Origin: Planctomycetota bacterium
GTDB taxonomy: Bacteria; Planctomycetota; Uabimicrobiia; Uabimicrobiales; Uabimicrobiaceae
NCBI GenBank assembly: GCA_029260735.1
Contig: JAJDCR010000093.1
Location: 1-64,000, forward strand
Direction: 5' to 3'
DNA length: 64,000 nt
Position 1 is the first letter of the stretch; each line of letters starts with the position of its first letter. Under the pieces are notes generated by a model. The model saw only the letters and a program-made list of their open reading frames with translations, was not told the origin of the DNA and made no database searches. The translations under genes and the position numbers were made by a program. Shown here in pieces: positions 24,520-32,611 of this stretch.

Positions 24520-25161
24520 TTATATATTTTCTTTTATCCATTCTCCCGTCCATTCTCCTTTTTGATTAGTTTCTTGAAGCATGTCCTCGTTCCACCACTC
24601 CATAAGTTTTGGATTTTTTTTCTTTACCTTAGAAAGAAATTTTTTTGATAAATATTTAGCTTTGTCGATTGATGCACACTGAGAAATTTGATCGATAACC
24701 ACCTTCGTTTTTTCTAAGTTGGCTCCACTTAAGTTAGCATTTGTCAAGTTGGCTCCACTTAAATTAGCTCCCTCTAGGTTAGTTTTTTCCATACGAGAAA
24801 ACTGTAAACTGACACCTTGCAAGTTAGCCTCTTGTAAATTAGCCTCTTGTAAAAATGCTCTTTTTAAATCGCTGGATTGCAAATTTGCCTTCTGTAGATT
24901 GGAAAGTCGAAGATTAGCTTCTTCTAAGATGGCCTTTTCCAAGTTAGCTCCCTCTAAGTTAGAACGTAATAAATTTGTTCTACACAGAAAAATATACTTT
25001 AAATTGGCTTTCTTCAGATTCACCCCTTGCAAATCAACTTCTGATAAATAGGATCTTTCCAAGTCTATTGTAAGCTCAGTGTTTTCATTTCTCCATTTGT
25101 TCCATTTTTCGCATTTATTACTGCCTGCTATTGCTCTTAGTAGTTTTCTCAATAAGTACAT
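24520..25161 (-). CDS. Pentapeptide-repeat protein
   Basis: The protein is ~213 residues, with about 20 consecutive pentapeptide A(N/D)LxX units from about residue 40 to 155 (e.g. ANLEKAILEEANLRLSNLQ). These should fold into a right-handed quadrilateral beta-helix. Pentapeptide proteins include DNA-mimic gyrase protectors (Qnr/MfpA), but the family is functionally broad and there is no specific evidence here. The ATG at 25161 is chosen, with GGAGG 14 bases upstream; a GTG at 25191 is possible. The C-terminal ~60 residues are non-repetitive and charged. It is convergent with the HTH gene. Confidence 0.85.
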   Translation of the reverse strand: MYLLRKLLRAIAGSNKCEKWNKWRNENTELTIDLERSYLSEVDLQGVNLKKANLKYIFLCRTNLLRSNLEGANLEKAILEEANLRLSNLQKANLQSSDLKRAFLQEANLQEANLQGVSLQFSRMEKTNLEGANLSGANLTNANLSGANLEKTKVVIDQISQCASIDKAKYLSKKFLSKVKKKNPKLMEWWNEDMLQETNQKGEWTGEWIKENI

Positions 25162-25518
25162 GTCTGCGATAACTTCCTCCTTAACAAACACATTTTTTTT
25201 ATTTTATCATTAGCTAGATGGTAAATAAAGGCAAAGGAGGGGAGTTTTTTGAAGAAAAAATAGAAAAGTGAATTTGTTGATTTTTTCCTTGTTTGAAACT
25301 TGACAGTTTTTTTTGAAATACTCTTTGTTAACTAGCAAGAATGAAGAAAAAAAGATCGTTTCTGTTTGTTAAAAAAGAGTATTATTTGTGTCAAATTTCT
25401 ATTTTGGCGAAGAAGAGAATTTTTTTTTAGGTTTTGAGCACATATTAATCTACGGTTTTGGCTTGGAATGTTCTAAGACAGCCTTGTAGCTAATATAAGT
25501 GCAATGTGCGAAACTAAC
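25162..25518. other. AT-rich gap with 29 bp repeat copy
   Basis: About 350 bp lie between the pentapeptide gene and the end of the aromatic operon. They contain the right copy of the 29 bp direct repeat (25280-25308) and poly-T/A tracts. There is no ORF or clear terminator for aroQ that I can support. Confidence 0.5.
25280..25308. repeat. 29 bp direct repeat, right copy
   Basis: This copy differs at one position from 23891-23919 and is in the same orientation. The pair brackets 1.4 kb containing an HTH gene and a pentapeptide gene, consistent with element boundaries or with a shared promoter-proximal sequence. Confidence 0.75.
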
Positions 25519-25974
25519 TTAATCCGTTAATTCTGTGGTCCAACGCAAAATAAAAGCCTCCAAACCGAGCAAATAGCTCTGCCAGCCAAATCCGCTGATT
25601 TGTCCTACGCAAACAGGAGCTAAGAGAGATGTTTGGCGAAAGGCTTCCCTTGCGTGGACATTAGACAAGTGTATTTCAATGACAGGTATAGAGATGGCAC
25701 TGATGGTATCACGTAGAGCAATGGATGTGTGAGTATAGGCGGCGGGGTTTATTATTACTCCATCGGCCCAGTTGCGGCTTTCTTGGAGGATATCAATGAG
25801 CTTTCCTTCATGGTTGGATTGCTCGAAGTGGATATCGATATTATGGGCTTGGGCTTTTTCTTCGAGGGCGCTTTGAATTTTTTCTAGGGTCATGGAACCA
25901 TAGATCTCGGGCTCTCGGGTTCCCAGTAAATTGAGGTTGGGGCCGTTGAGGACGAGTAGCTGTTTGTTTTTCAT
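25519..25974 (-). CDS. aroQ: 3-dehydroquinate dehydratase, type II
   Basis: This is the type II dehydroquinase (shikimate pathway step 3), a small dodecameric cytoplasmic enzyme. The motifs are clear: NGPNLNLLGTREPEIYG with the catalytic Tyr, NPAAYTHTSIALRD, and IEIHLSNVHAREAFR. The length (~151 residues) is right for the family. The ATG at 25974 has a GGAGAG site 8 bases upstream; a second ATG at 25989 lies inside aroB. It is the last gene of the aromatic operon and overlaps the aroB end by 4 bp, implying translational coupling. Confidence 0.96.
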   Translation of the reverse strand: MKNKQLLVLNGPNLNLLGTREPEIYGSMTLEKIQSALEEKAQAHNIDIHFEQSNHEGKLIDILQESRNWADGVIINPAAYTHTSIALRDTISAISIPVIEIHLSNVHAREAFRQTSLLAPVCVGQISGFGWQSYLLGLEAFILRWTTELTD

Positions 25975-27017
25975 AAAAGCTCTCTCCATACTTGTTCTAT
26001 TTTCTCGGGGGGAACGTTGGAGACGAGTTCGATTTTCCCAATGTCTCTTAGGAGAACAAAGCGCAGTTTTCCTTTTGTTTTCTTTTTGTCTGTTTGCATC
26101 GCCTTGATCAGTTTTTCGGGATCTAGTTCACCTAAGCGAGTGGGAAGGCCAATTTTTTCTAAGAGAGTTTTTGTTTGGATGAAAAGCTCCGGGGAGCACA
26201 GGCCCATAAGGTGGCTGAGTCTTGTTGCGGCAAGGAGGCCGATACCGACGGCTTCTCCATGGGGCCATCTGTATTGGCTGACTTTTTCGATGGCATGGGC
26301 AAAGGTGTGCCCTAGGTTTAAATGCGCTCGGATATTTTTCTCAAAGGGATCTTCCTCGACGTAGCGTACTTTGGTTTTGACCGAGGAGAGAATTAGAGGG
26401 AAAGCGTTGGCTCGCTTGTAGTTTTCACTTTGGAGAAGCTCTTCTACTCCCAGGAGTCCGTACTTAAGAACTTCGCCTAGGCCACAGCGCCATTGGTTAT
26501 CAGGAAGAGTATGAAGCGTTTGAGGGTCGATTAGGATCATGCAAGGTTGCTTGAAAGCACCGACAAGGTTTTTCCCGGCGGGTAAATCAACCCCAACCTT
26601 GCCACCGACGCAAGAATCCACCATAGCTAAGAGAGAGGTGGGGACTTGGACTAGACGAACTCCCCGCAAATAGGTTGCTGCCGCGAAACCAACGGTATCT
26701 CCGATTACTCCGCCTCCCAGGGCAAGAACAAAAGAAGTTCGGTCCATCTGACATTCGAGAAATTTTTCATAGAGGTAGTTCACCATGGTGAGAGTCTTGT
26801 GCTCTTCTCCATCGGGAACAGTGATAAGAGTAGACTGAGGGAATTGTTGGGCTATTTTTTCACCATAAATAGGAGCCAGGGTTTCATTGGTAACAATACC
26901 CACCTTGGCCCCTTGGATGAGGGGAGTGAGAACCTCTCCCATTTTTTCATGGAGTCCATCGCGAATGAGTATATCGTAGCTCTGTTGAGGAGCTTTTACA
27001 GTTATTTTTTCTTCCAT
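25971..27017 (-). CDS. aroB: 3-dehydroquinate synthase
   Basis: AroB converts DAHP to 3-dehydroquinate using NAD and a metal ion (shikimate step 2). The 348-residue protein shows the family motifs: GGGVIGDTVGFAAATYLRG (NAD site), VPTSLLAMVDSCVGGKVGVD, and the metal-ligand His residues in LGHTFAHAIE and WPHGEAVGIG. The start overlaps the end of aroK by 16 bp, so it is coupled to that gene. It sits in the second-last position of the operon. Confidence 0.97.
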   Translation of the reverse strand: MEEKITVKAPQQSYDILIRDGLHEKMGEVLTPLIQGAKVGIVTNETLAPIYGEKIAQQFPQSTLITVPDGEEHKTLTMVNYLYEKFLECQMDRTSFVLALGGGVIGDTVGFAAATYLRGVRLVQVPTSLLAMVDSCVGGKVGVDLPAGKNLVGAFKQPCMILIDPQTLHTLPDNQWRCGLGEVLKYGLLGVEELLQSENYKRANAFPLILSSVKTKVRYVEEDPFEKNIRAHLNLGHTFAHAIEKVSQYRWPHGEAVGIGLLAATRLSHLMGLCSPELFIQTKTLLEKIGLPTRLGELDPEKLIKAMQTDKKKTKGKLRFVLLRDIGKIELVSNVPPEKIEQVWRELL

Positions 27018-27502
27018 AATTTTTCGATTTCTTCAGCAATAGTTAAAGGTTCTTTGTTATTTGTATCAACTTGGATCGGAATTTTTTGATAAAACTCCTG
27101 CCTCTCTTCCCAGACTTTTTCCCACTCAGAAGCGAGAGGCCGATTATCTTCTTTGCCAATCCTTTGCTCAATCTCTTCGGGAGAGGCATTTAAGCAAACG
27201 ACCCAGTTTGTCTCAAGGGCTAACTGCAGATTTGCCGGGGGAACAAGCATTCCTCCCCCTGTAGCAACGACCAAGTGGACTTTATCTTGCAAATAGACGA
27301 GAAACTCTTTCTCTCGCTTGCGAAAATCTTCTTCCCCGTACTGTTCAAAAATTTCCGGTATACTTAAGCCCGCTTTTCGAGAGATGACAGCATCGGTATC
27401 GATAAACGGACGCTGTAAGCGTGCTGCGAGAATTTGGCCAACCGTACTTTTTCCCGTCGCCATAAAGCCCGTGATTATGATATTTGTCGATTTGCGTGGC
27501 AT
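27002..27502 (-). CDS. aroK: Shikimate kinase
   Basis: AroK phosphorylates shikimate with ATP (step 5). The 166-residue protein has a Walker A loop FMATGKSTVGQ near residue 13, the shikimate-site motif DTD (FIDTDAVI), the Arg-containing FRKREKEF and the GGG motif TGGGML. The lid region ENRPLASEW-like (KEDNRPLASEW) is present. An AAGGA site precedes the ATG. The 90 bp gap to aroC holds a 22 bp hairpin repeat, so aroK and downstream genes may have a different mRNA level from aroC. Confidence 0.96.
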   Translation of the reverse strand: MPRKSTNIIITGFMATGKSTVGQILAARLQRPFIDTDAVISRKAGLSIPEIFEQYGEEDFRKREKEFLVYLQDKVHLVVATGGGMLVPPANLQLALETNWVVCLNASPEEIEQRIGKEDNRPLASEWEKVWEERQEFYQKIPIQVDTNNKEPLTIAEEIEKLWKKK

Positions 27503-27530
27503 CGGTTTTCCTTTTTTGGGGGTGTACGAA

Positions 27531-27588
27531 TATAATTACGTTAGGTTATCGGATGCGTTGGAAACCCCGATAACCTGACGTAATTATA
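27531..27588. repeat. REP-like hairpin repeat, copy 3
   Basis: A 22 bp stem (27531-27552 against 27567-27588, one mismatch) with a 14-base loop lies between aroC and aroK. Its reverse complement is nearly identical to 20182-20231. It could act as a transcription attenuator or an mRNA stabiliser inside the operon. Confidence 0.85.
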
Positions 27589-27592
27589 TCAA

Positions 27593-28777
27593 TCAATCAT
27601 AATAATAACCAAAACGCCAAGGGCAATTGTCCATCGGAAGATCATCAACGTGGCTTCGGCGCAGCTGAGATACTCGCAGTTTCATTTCATCAAGGCTGTC
27701 ACCTCCAATTTTTTCGCTTAAAAATTGGGTCAGAACTATAGCCATCATCGCTTCTCCAATAGGGACAGCTCGGGGCAAAGCGCAAAAGTCGCTGCGTTCG
27801 TAGGTTGTTAGTTCGGGCTTGCCTGTGGCTAGGTTGACCGAGTTGATTCCTTTGACCACCGTGGAGATGGGTTTCATGGCGACGGAAACGATCAGGGGCT
27901 CTCCTGTCGATATACCTCCTTCGACTCCGCCTGCTCGGTTGCTTTCTCGTCCTAAGCGGCCGCCTTCTTCTAGGGTTATTTTATCATGCACTTCACTACC
28001 TCTTTTGAGGGCATTGGCAAAGCCGTCTCCTATTTCGACTCCCTTCATGGCGGGAATGCTGAGCATGGCCTGGGCGAGGGCGGCATCCAAACGTCGGTCA
28101 TAGTGAACGTAAGAGCCTAAGCCTGGGGGAGTGTTGATGGCAACAACAGTAAAGATTCCTCCGAGCGTATCTTGGGCTTTCATTGTTTGGCGGATCTCTT
28201 CTTTCATTTTTTCGCCAGATTCAGGATGAGGGCAGCGCACTTCGCTTTCTTCTGAGCGGGCAAAGATTTCATCCCAAGAGAGATTTTCTGGCAAATCGGT
28301 AGAAATACTTCCGATTTGCTTGACGTATCCTCCGATGGAAACCCCCATTTCACTTAACAGCTTTTTACAGATTCCCCCTACCGCTACGCGCATTGTGGTT
28401 TCTCTGGCACTGGCGCGTTCTAAGGATAGACGCAGTTCTTGGTATCCGTATTTGATTGCTCCGGTCAAGTCGGCGTGTCCTGGGCGAGGTGTGGTTACAG
28501 GAACAATATCTTTCTCTCGCCAATTTTTATAATCGCGGTTTTCGACTAAGAGAGCAATGGGGGAGCCTGTTGTTTTACCTTGAACCACTCCTGAGGTGAT
28601 TTGGGCTTGGTCGCTTTCGATGCGCATTCGACCTCCCGAACCAAATCCCTTTTGTCTTCGGGCTAGATCTATATTGATGTCTTCTAGCTTTAAGGGCAAA
28701 CCTGCGGGTATTCCTTCAAGGATAGCCGTAAGCATGGGACCGTGACTTTCTCCGGCCGTTAAAAAACGAATGGCCAT
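27593..28777 (-). CDS. aroC: Chorismate synthase
   Basis: AroC makes chorismate from EPSP with reduced FMN (step 7). The 394-residue protein begins with the typical AGESHGPMLTAILEGIPAG and has the RRQKGFGSGGRM, ITSGVVQGKTTGSPIAL and RPGHADL motifs; the C-terminal signature with DFCALPRAVPIGEAM is present. The length is at the upper end for the family. It lies mid-operon after aroE (101 bp gap) and upstream of the hairpin repeat. Confidence 0.97.
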   Translation of the reverse strand: MAIRFLTAGESHGPMLTAILEGIPAGLPLKLEDINIDLARRQKGFGSGGRMRIESDQAQITSGVVQGKTTGSPIALLVENRDYKNWREKDIVPVTTPRPGHADLTGAIKYGYQELRLSLERASARETTMRVAVGGICKKLLSEMGVSIGGYVKQIGSISTDLPENLSWDEIFARSEESEVRCPHPESGEKMKEEIRQTMKAQDTLGGIFTVVAINTPPGLGSYVHYDRRLDAALAQAMLSIPAMKGVEIGDGFANALKRGSEVHDKITLEEGGRLGRESNRAGGVEGGISTGEPLIVSVAMKPISTVVKGINSVNLATGKPELTTYERSDFCALPRAVPIGEAMMAIVLTQFLSEKIGGDSLDEMKLRVSQLRRSHVDDLPMDNCPWRFGYYYD

Positions 28778-28878
28778 AGTTTGTTTTGTTTCCCTTCTTT
28801 TTTTCTGAAATTGATGATTCGTGACCGTAACCGTAATACAAGGTCTACCAATTTTTCTGACTATTTCTTCATAAATCC

Positions 28879-29709
28879 CTAAACTCGATCTTCAATTGCC
28901 TGCCGCATAATTTCTCGGGGAGCTTCTTTCCCTGTCCAAAGAGAAAAAGCGGCTGCTCCTTGTCCGATGAGCATTCCTAACCCTCCGACCGCTTTTAAAC
29001 CGGATTTCTCGGCCTGGAGAAGGAACTTGGTTTTTTGAGGCCGGTAAACCATATCATAAATGCTGGCGTCTTGCGGAAGAGGGACGTCCTCTGGCCAAGG
29101 GGATTCTTCGACCTTGGGCCACATGCCCACACTGGTGCAATTGACTATTAGCTCGGGTTTCCATTCTTGAGCGGAGGAGAAATCGTGAAAAATTTCTGTG
29201 AGAGTAAATTCTTTCTTTAGCTCCTGTGCTTTTTGAATATCTCGATTGATTATAGCGATGTTAGCAGAGGCTGTTTTTAAGCCTGTTTTTAGTCCTGTTT
29301 TTAATCCATAGATGGCGGCTCGGGCTGCTCCCCCGGCTCCGATAATGAGAACTTGTTTTTTCTCTATACCTATACCCGAGAGGTGAAGGTCTTCTAAGAA
29401 GCCAATGACATCGGTATTGGTCGCATATTTCTGTGAGCATACGATGGTATTGGCGGCTCCTATGGCGAGAGCTTTTTCGTCTCCTGCAAGGAAGGAAAGA
29501 ACGGCTTTTTTGTGAGGAATGGTCACATTAAAACCATGATACTTTTCCATTAATTTGGGCCACTGTTCTTTTAGGCTTTCTGGGGGAATAGAAATAAGTT
29601 CGTATTCCCAGTCAGAAAGCCCAAGGTGTTGAAAAGCGGCGTTATGCATAAGGGCACTTAGACTGTGTTCTACGGGCCATCCGATGAGCCCGACTAAGTT
29701 TTTTTTCAC
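28879..29709 (-). CDS. aroE: Shikimate dehydrogenase
   Basis: AroE reduces 3-dehydroshikimate with NADPH (step 4). Shikimate-site motifs are VEHSLSALMHNAAF and TIPHKK (catalytic Lys), and the nucleotide motif is GAGGAARAAIYGL. A GTG at 29709 overlaps the aroA TGA in a classic GTGA arrangement and has a GGGGA site 8 bases upstream; an ATG at 29718 lies directly against that site. A 12 bp unit is repeated three times in frame at 29272-29307 (GLKTGLKTGLKT), just after the Rossmann helix, an insertion rarely seen in AroE. Confidence 0.94.
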   Translation of the reverse strand: MKKNLVGLIGWPVEHSLSALMHNAAFQHLGLSDWEYELISIPPESLKEQWPKLMEKYHGFNVTIPHKKAVLSFLAGDEKALAIGAANTIVCSQKYATNTDVIGFLEDLHLSGIGIEKKQVLIIGAGGAARAAIYGLKTGLKTGLKTASANIAIINRDIQKAQELKKEFTLTEIFHDFSSAQEWKPELIVNCTSVGMWPKVEESPWPEDVPLPQDASIYDMVYRPQKTKFLLQAEKSGLKAVGGLGMLIGQGAAAFSLWTGKEAPREIMRQAIEDRV

Positions 29710-31004
29710 TTCTTGCATTCCCCGATTTCTGCCTTCAACTTAGTCATGGTTTTGGCGTAGTCCGGAAAAGAATCGGCAGAGCAAGAAGCTTGTTCTATAA
29801 GGGTTTGTCCACATGCTACTAGACCTGCTACGGCTAAGCTCATGGCGATGCGATGGTCATCGTGGCCATCAACTTTTGCTCCTAAGAGTTTTTGGTTACC
29901 TGGGATAGAAAAACCGTCAGGTGTTTCGGTGATTTTTACTCCCATTTTCTTTAGTTCACTGGTCATTACGGCGAGTCGGTCGGTTTCTTTCACTCGGAGT
30001 TCTTTTGCACCCTCTAAGGTGGTTACGCCGTTTGTGTGTAGGGCTGCGACCATGAGGATAGGAAATTCATCGATCATACGAACAACGATATCTCCTTTGA
30101 TGGCAACTCCTTGTAAAGAACTAGAGCGTACTCGGATGTCGGCTGTGGGCTCTCCGGCTTGTTCTTCTGAGGGAGTTAGCTTTATATTCGCTCCCATTTG
30201 TAAGAGGACATCTAGAATACCTGTGCGACGGGGGTTCACATTCACTTGGTGAATTGTAACATCGCTCTCCGGGGTAATCAGGGCAGCTACAATAATAAAA
30301 GCGGCCGAAGAAATATCTCCCGGAACTTTAATATCAATGGCTTGAAGAGGTTGACCTGGAGTTAGACGAACATGGTTTCCTGTGACTTCTATATTTGCCC
30401 CCATCGCTTTTAGCATGTTCTCTGTGTGATCTCTACTGGGGCCTGGCTCTATAACCTCGGTGACTCCTTGGGCAAAAAGTCCGGCTAAGAGAACGGCACT
30501 TTTGACTTGGGCACTGGCCATGGGAAGAGTGTAAGATATTCCTTGAAGAGAAGAAGGACTAATGTGCAAAGGGGCCTTTTGCTCTGGCGATTCAATTTTT
30601 GCTCCCATCAAAAGAAGGGGATCAATGATCCGTTTCATGGGGCGTTTTCGTAATTGCTCGCTTCCGTCTAAAACAGAAGGAAAATCTTGACCAGCCAGAA
30701 TTCCTGCCAGTAGGCGCATACCGGTTCCGGCATGGCGTAAATTAATAGAGTCAGAGGAAGCTTGGAGTTTTCCTCCTTCTATTTCTAAGTGATGCAATCC
30801 CTCTCGTTTTATAGCAATGCCCAGTTGCTTCATAGCGGCAAGAGTGGCTTCGGTATCGCCCGCAGCAAGCCAATTATCGATAGTGGTTTTACCTTGGGCT
30901 AAGCTTGCAAAAAGAACAGAGCGGTGGGAGATAGATTTATCTCCCGGAACTTTGGTCTCTCCCGATAAAGATGAACTCGGATGAACGATAAAATAACTCG
31001 ACAT
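29706..31004 (-). CDS. aroA: EPSP synthase
   Basis: AroA (5-enolpyruvylshikimate-3-phosphate synthase, step 6) joins PEP to shikimate-3-phosphate. The 432-residue form starts at the ATG at 31004 (GGAAGG site ~8 bases upstream); the longer reading frame runs into the end of pheA. Motifs include VPGDKSISHRSVLFASLAQG, LRHAGTGMRLLAG (family LxNAGTxxR; here His replaces Asn) and DHRIAMSLAVAG. The replacement in the LRHAGTGMR segment is typical of the class II-like group. It is within the aromatic operon, 4 bp after pheA. Confidence 0.96.
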   Translation of the reverse strand: MSSYFIVHPSSSLSGETKVPGDKSISHRSVLFASLAQGKTTIDNWLAAGDTEATLAAMKQLGIAIKREGLHHLEIEGGKLQASSDSINLRHAGTGMRLLAGILAGQDFPSVLDGSEQLRKRPMKRIIDPLLLMGAKIESPEQKAPLHISPSSLQGISYTLPMASAQVKSAVLLAGLFAQGVTEVIEPGPSRDHTENMLKAMGANIEVTGNHVRLTPGQPLQAIDIKVPGDISSAAFIIVAALITPESDVTIHQVNVNPRRTGILDVLLQMGANIKLTPSEEQAGEPTADIRVRSSSLQGVAIKGDIVVRMIDEFPILMVAALHTNGVTTLEGAKELRVKETDRLAVMTSELKKMGVKITETPDGFSIPGNQKLLGAKVDGHDDHRIAMSLAVAGLVACGQTLIEQASCSADSFPDYAKTMTKLKAEIGECKK

Positions 31005-31008
31005 TTGA

Positions 31009-31848
31009 CTACCCTTCCTCAGGAGAAGGTTTATTTCCCATAGGATAGCTACCGAGAACTTTGACAAAAACGGAGCTTGCTTCGATTTCACTAATAGAAA
31101 GTTTTACCTTCTCGTCGTTGTAGGCTCCTTCTAAATCAGCAAAAAATACGTATTCCCAGGGATTTTCTGGGATAGGGCGTGATTCTAACTTGGTTAAGTT
31201 GACATTGTTTTTCGAAAAACGTTGGAGGCAGCTAATGAGAGCTCCTGGGCGGTGCTTTGTTTTAAAGGCAATGGAGGTTTTTTCCATTTTTAGGTCATGA
31301 GGAGTTTTTTCTTTTTGAACAAACCCGAGGAATTTCGTGACATTAAATTTGTTGCGGGCAATATTTTGAGTGATAATCTCTAGGTCGTAAATTTCGGCAC
31401 AAAACTCCGAGGCAATGGCTGCTTGCTCGGGGAGTTTTCTCTCGGAGATGAGTTTGGCGGCTCCAGCGGTGTCGTATTCTAAATGAATATCTAATTCATT
31501 TTCTTGGATGAAATCTCGGCATTGTTCTATGGCCTGAGGGTGAGAATGAACCGATTTGATTTGCTCAATAGTATTTCCTCGCTGGCTCAAGAGATTGTGC
31601 TTGATTCTCAGAAAAACTTCGTGGCAGATAAAAACATCGGATTGCAAAAGAAGATCGTAGTTTCTCGTGATACTGCCGGCAATGCTATTTTCAAAGGGAA
31701 GGAAGCCTAGGTCGACTTCTCCTTGGTTGACGGCCTCAAAGACTTTTTCAAAAGTCAGGTAGCCAATAGCGTTCACTTCTTTTCCAAAATGTTGGTAGAT
31801 GGCCTGTTCACTGTAAGATCCTCGAATTCCATGGTATGCAATCTTCAT
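31009..31848 (-). CDS. pheA: Prephenate (or arogenate) dehydratase
   Basis: The 279-residue protein contains only the PDT catalytic domain plus a C-terminal ACT regulatory domain. It starts directly with YHGIRGSYSEQA, and no chorismate mutase domain precedes it. The catalytic Thr motif reads NVTKF where most have T-R-F. The ACT domain (~195-275) contains the Phe-binding ESRP motif (LTKLESRPIPENPWEY), so feedback inhibition by phenylalanine is expected. The ATG overlaps the tyrA stop by 4 bp. Given the arogenate-type TyrA next door, it could act on arogenate instead of prephenate. Confidence 0.94.
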   Translation of the reverse strand: MKIAYHGIRGSYSEQAIYQHFGKEVNAIGYLTFEKVFEAVNQGEVDLGFLPFENSIAGSITRNYDLLLQSDVFICHEVFLRIKHNLLSQRGNTIEQIKSVHSHPQAIEQCRDFIQENELDIHLEYDTAGAAKLISERKLPEQAAIASEFCAEIYDLEIITQNIARNKFNVTKFLGFVQKEKTPHDLKMEKTSIAFKTKHRPGALISCLQRFSKNNVNLTKLESRPIPENPWEYVFFADLEGAYNDEKVKLSISEIEASSVFVKVLGSYPMGNKPSPEEG

Positions 31849-32600
31849 TTATCTAACCTTTCTGAAATGTGTTTGACGCAAGAGAGAAACTTCTCTCGCA
31901 CTTTGGGAGTAAAGGAGTTATATGTATTCATGTTTTCAAATAATTCCCAGGTGTCGTTTTGAACAACCTCTAAAATATGTCTTAATCTTTTATATCCTTC
32001 TGTGTCAATTTCTATTTCTTCGGCTCCAAACTCGATTAAAGTTCTTCCAATAAAATGAGTGAGAACCTGGGAGTGAGCAATTTGTCTATCGTGTTCTTCG
32101 GCTGTTGTTTCTATGATCTGGAGTTTTTTTTTCTTTAGATAATCCACTATTTTTTGATAAGTCTTTGCTTCTATTCTCTCGGGACATAAGACCATCTTTT
32201 TGTTTTCAATAGTGCTTCTGGCACTGTCTGGGCCAAACATGGGGTGAGTACCTAAGATGGATACGCAAGAAGGAAGAAATTTTTGCATAATAGAAATGGG
32301 ATATTGCTTAACCGAGCAGACATCTATGACTAGGCTATTTTTAGAGAGGAGCGGGGAAATCTCTTGGATGACTTGGGCAAAAGACCCCATGGGAACACAG
32401 GGAATGACTATATCTTGAGAGCAAACTTCTGCTAAAGAAGAGAACTTAATGGAAGCGAGCTCAATGGAAGCGGGCTCAATGGAAGAATAAATTTGCGCAG
32501 CGGGAGCATTGGTATCATAAACGACAAGAGAAAAATCTTTCGCTAGGTAACGAGAGGCTAAAGCCCCAAAACGTCCGTACCCAATAATACCTATCTTCAT
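31845..32600 (-). CDS. tyrA: Arogenate/prephenate dehydrogenase
   Basis: The 251-residue NAD(P)-dependent dehydrogenase opens with GIIGYGRFGALASRYLA. It continues with THPMFGPDSAR and a C-terminal HDRQIAHSQVLTHFIGRTL segment. These phrases resemble plant and cyanobacterial TyrA, which oxidises arogenate to tyrosine, more than E. coli TyrA. There is no chorismate mutase domain and no ACT domain. A 15 bp unit is repeated three times at 32445-32489 (EPASIELASIKFSS) between strand and helix of the Rossmann fold. It sits between the aminotransferase and pheA genes. Confidence 0.9.
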   Translation of the reverse strand: MKIGIIGYGRFGALASRYLAKDFSLVVYDTNAPAAQIYSSIEPASIELASIKFSSLAEVCSQDIVIPCVPMGSFAQVIQEISPLLSKNSLVIDVCSVKQYPISIMQKFLPSCVSILGTHPMFGPDSARSTIENKKMVLCPERIEAKTYQKIVDYLKKKKLQIIETTAEEHDRQIAHSQVLTHFIGRTLIEFGAEEIEIDTEGYKRLRHILEVVQNDTWELFENMNTYNSFTPKVREKFLSCVKHISERLDK

Positions 32601-32611
32601 TAGAGTTCCTT

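Noticed and set aside
24719..25051. Plus-strand ORF with regular repeats (110 aa)
   Set aside because: It is the antisense of the pentapeptide-repeat region, whose periodicity produces an artificial repeat in the other strand.
25300..25328. TTGACA as a promoter in the 29 bp repeat
   Set aside because: No -10 box lies at 16-18 bases; the copy at 23891-23919 has TTGGCA and no -10 either.
26799..27264. Plus-strand ORFs over aroB and aroK
   Set aside because: They are antisense to clear shikimate genes with conserved motifs and have no RBS or homology.
29272..29307. Possible CRISPR-like short repeats
   Set aside because: The units are contiguous, in frame inside aroE and lack spacers.
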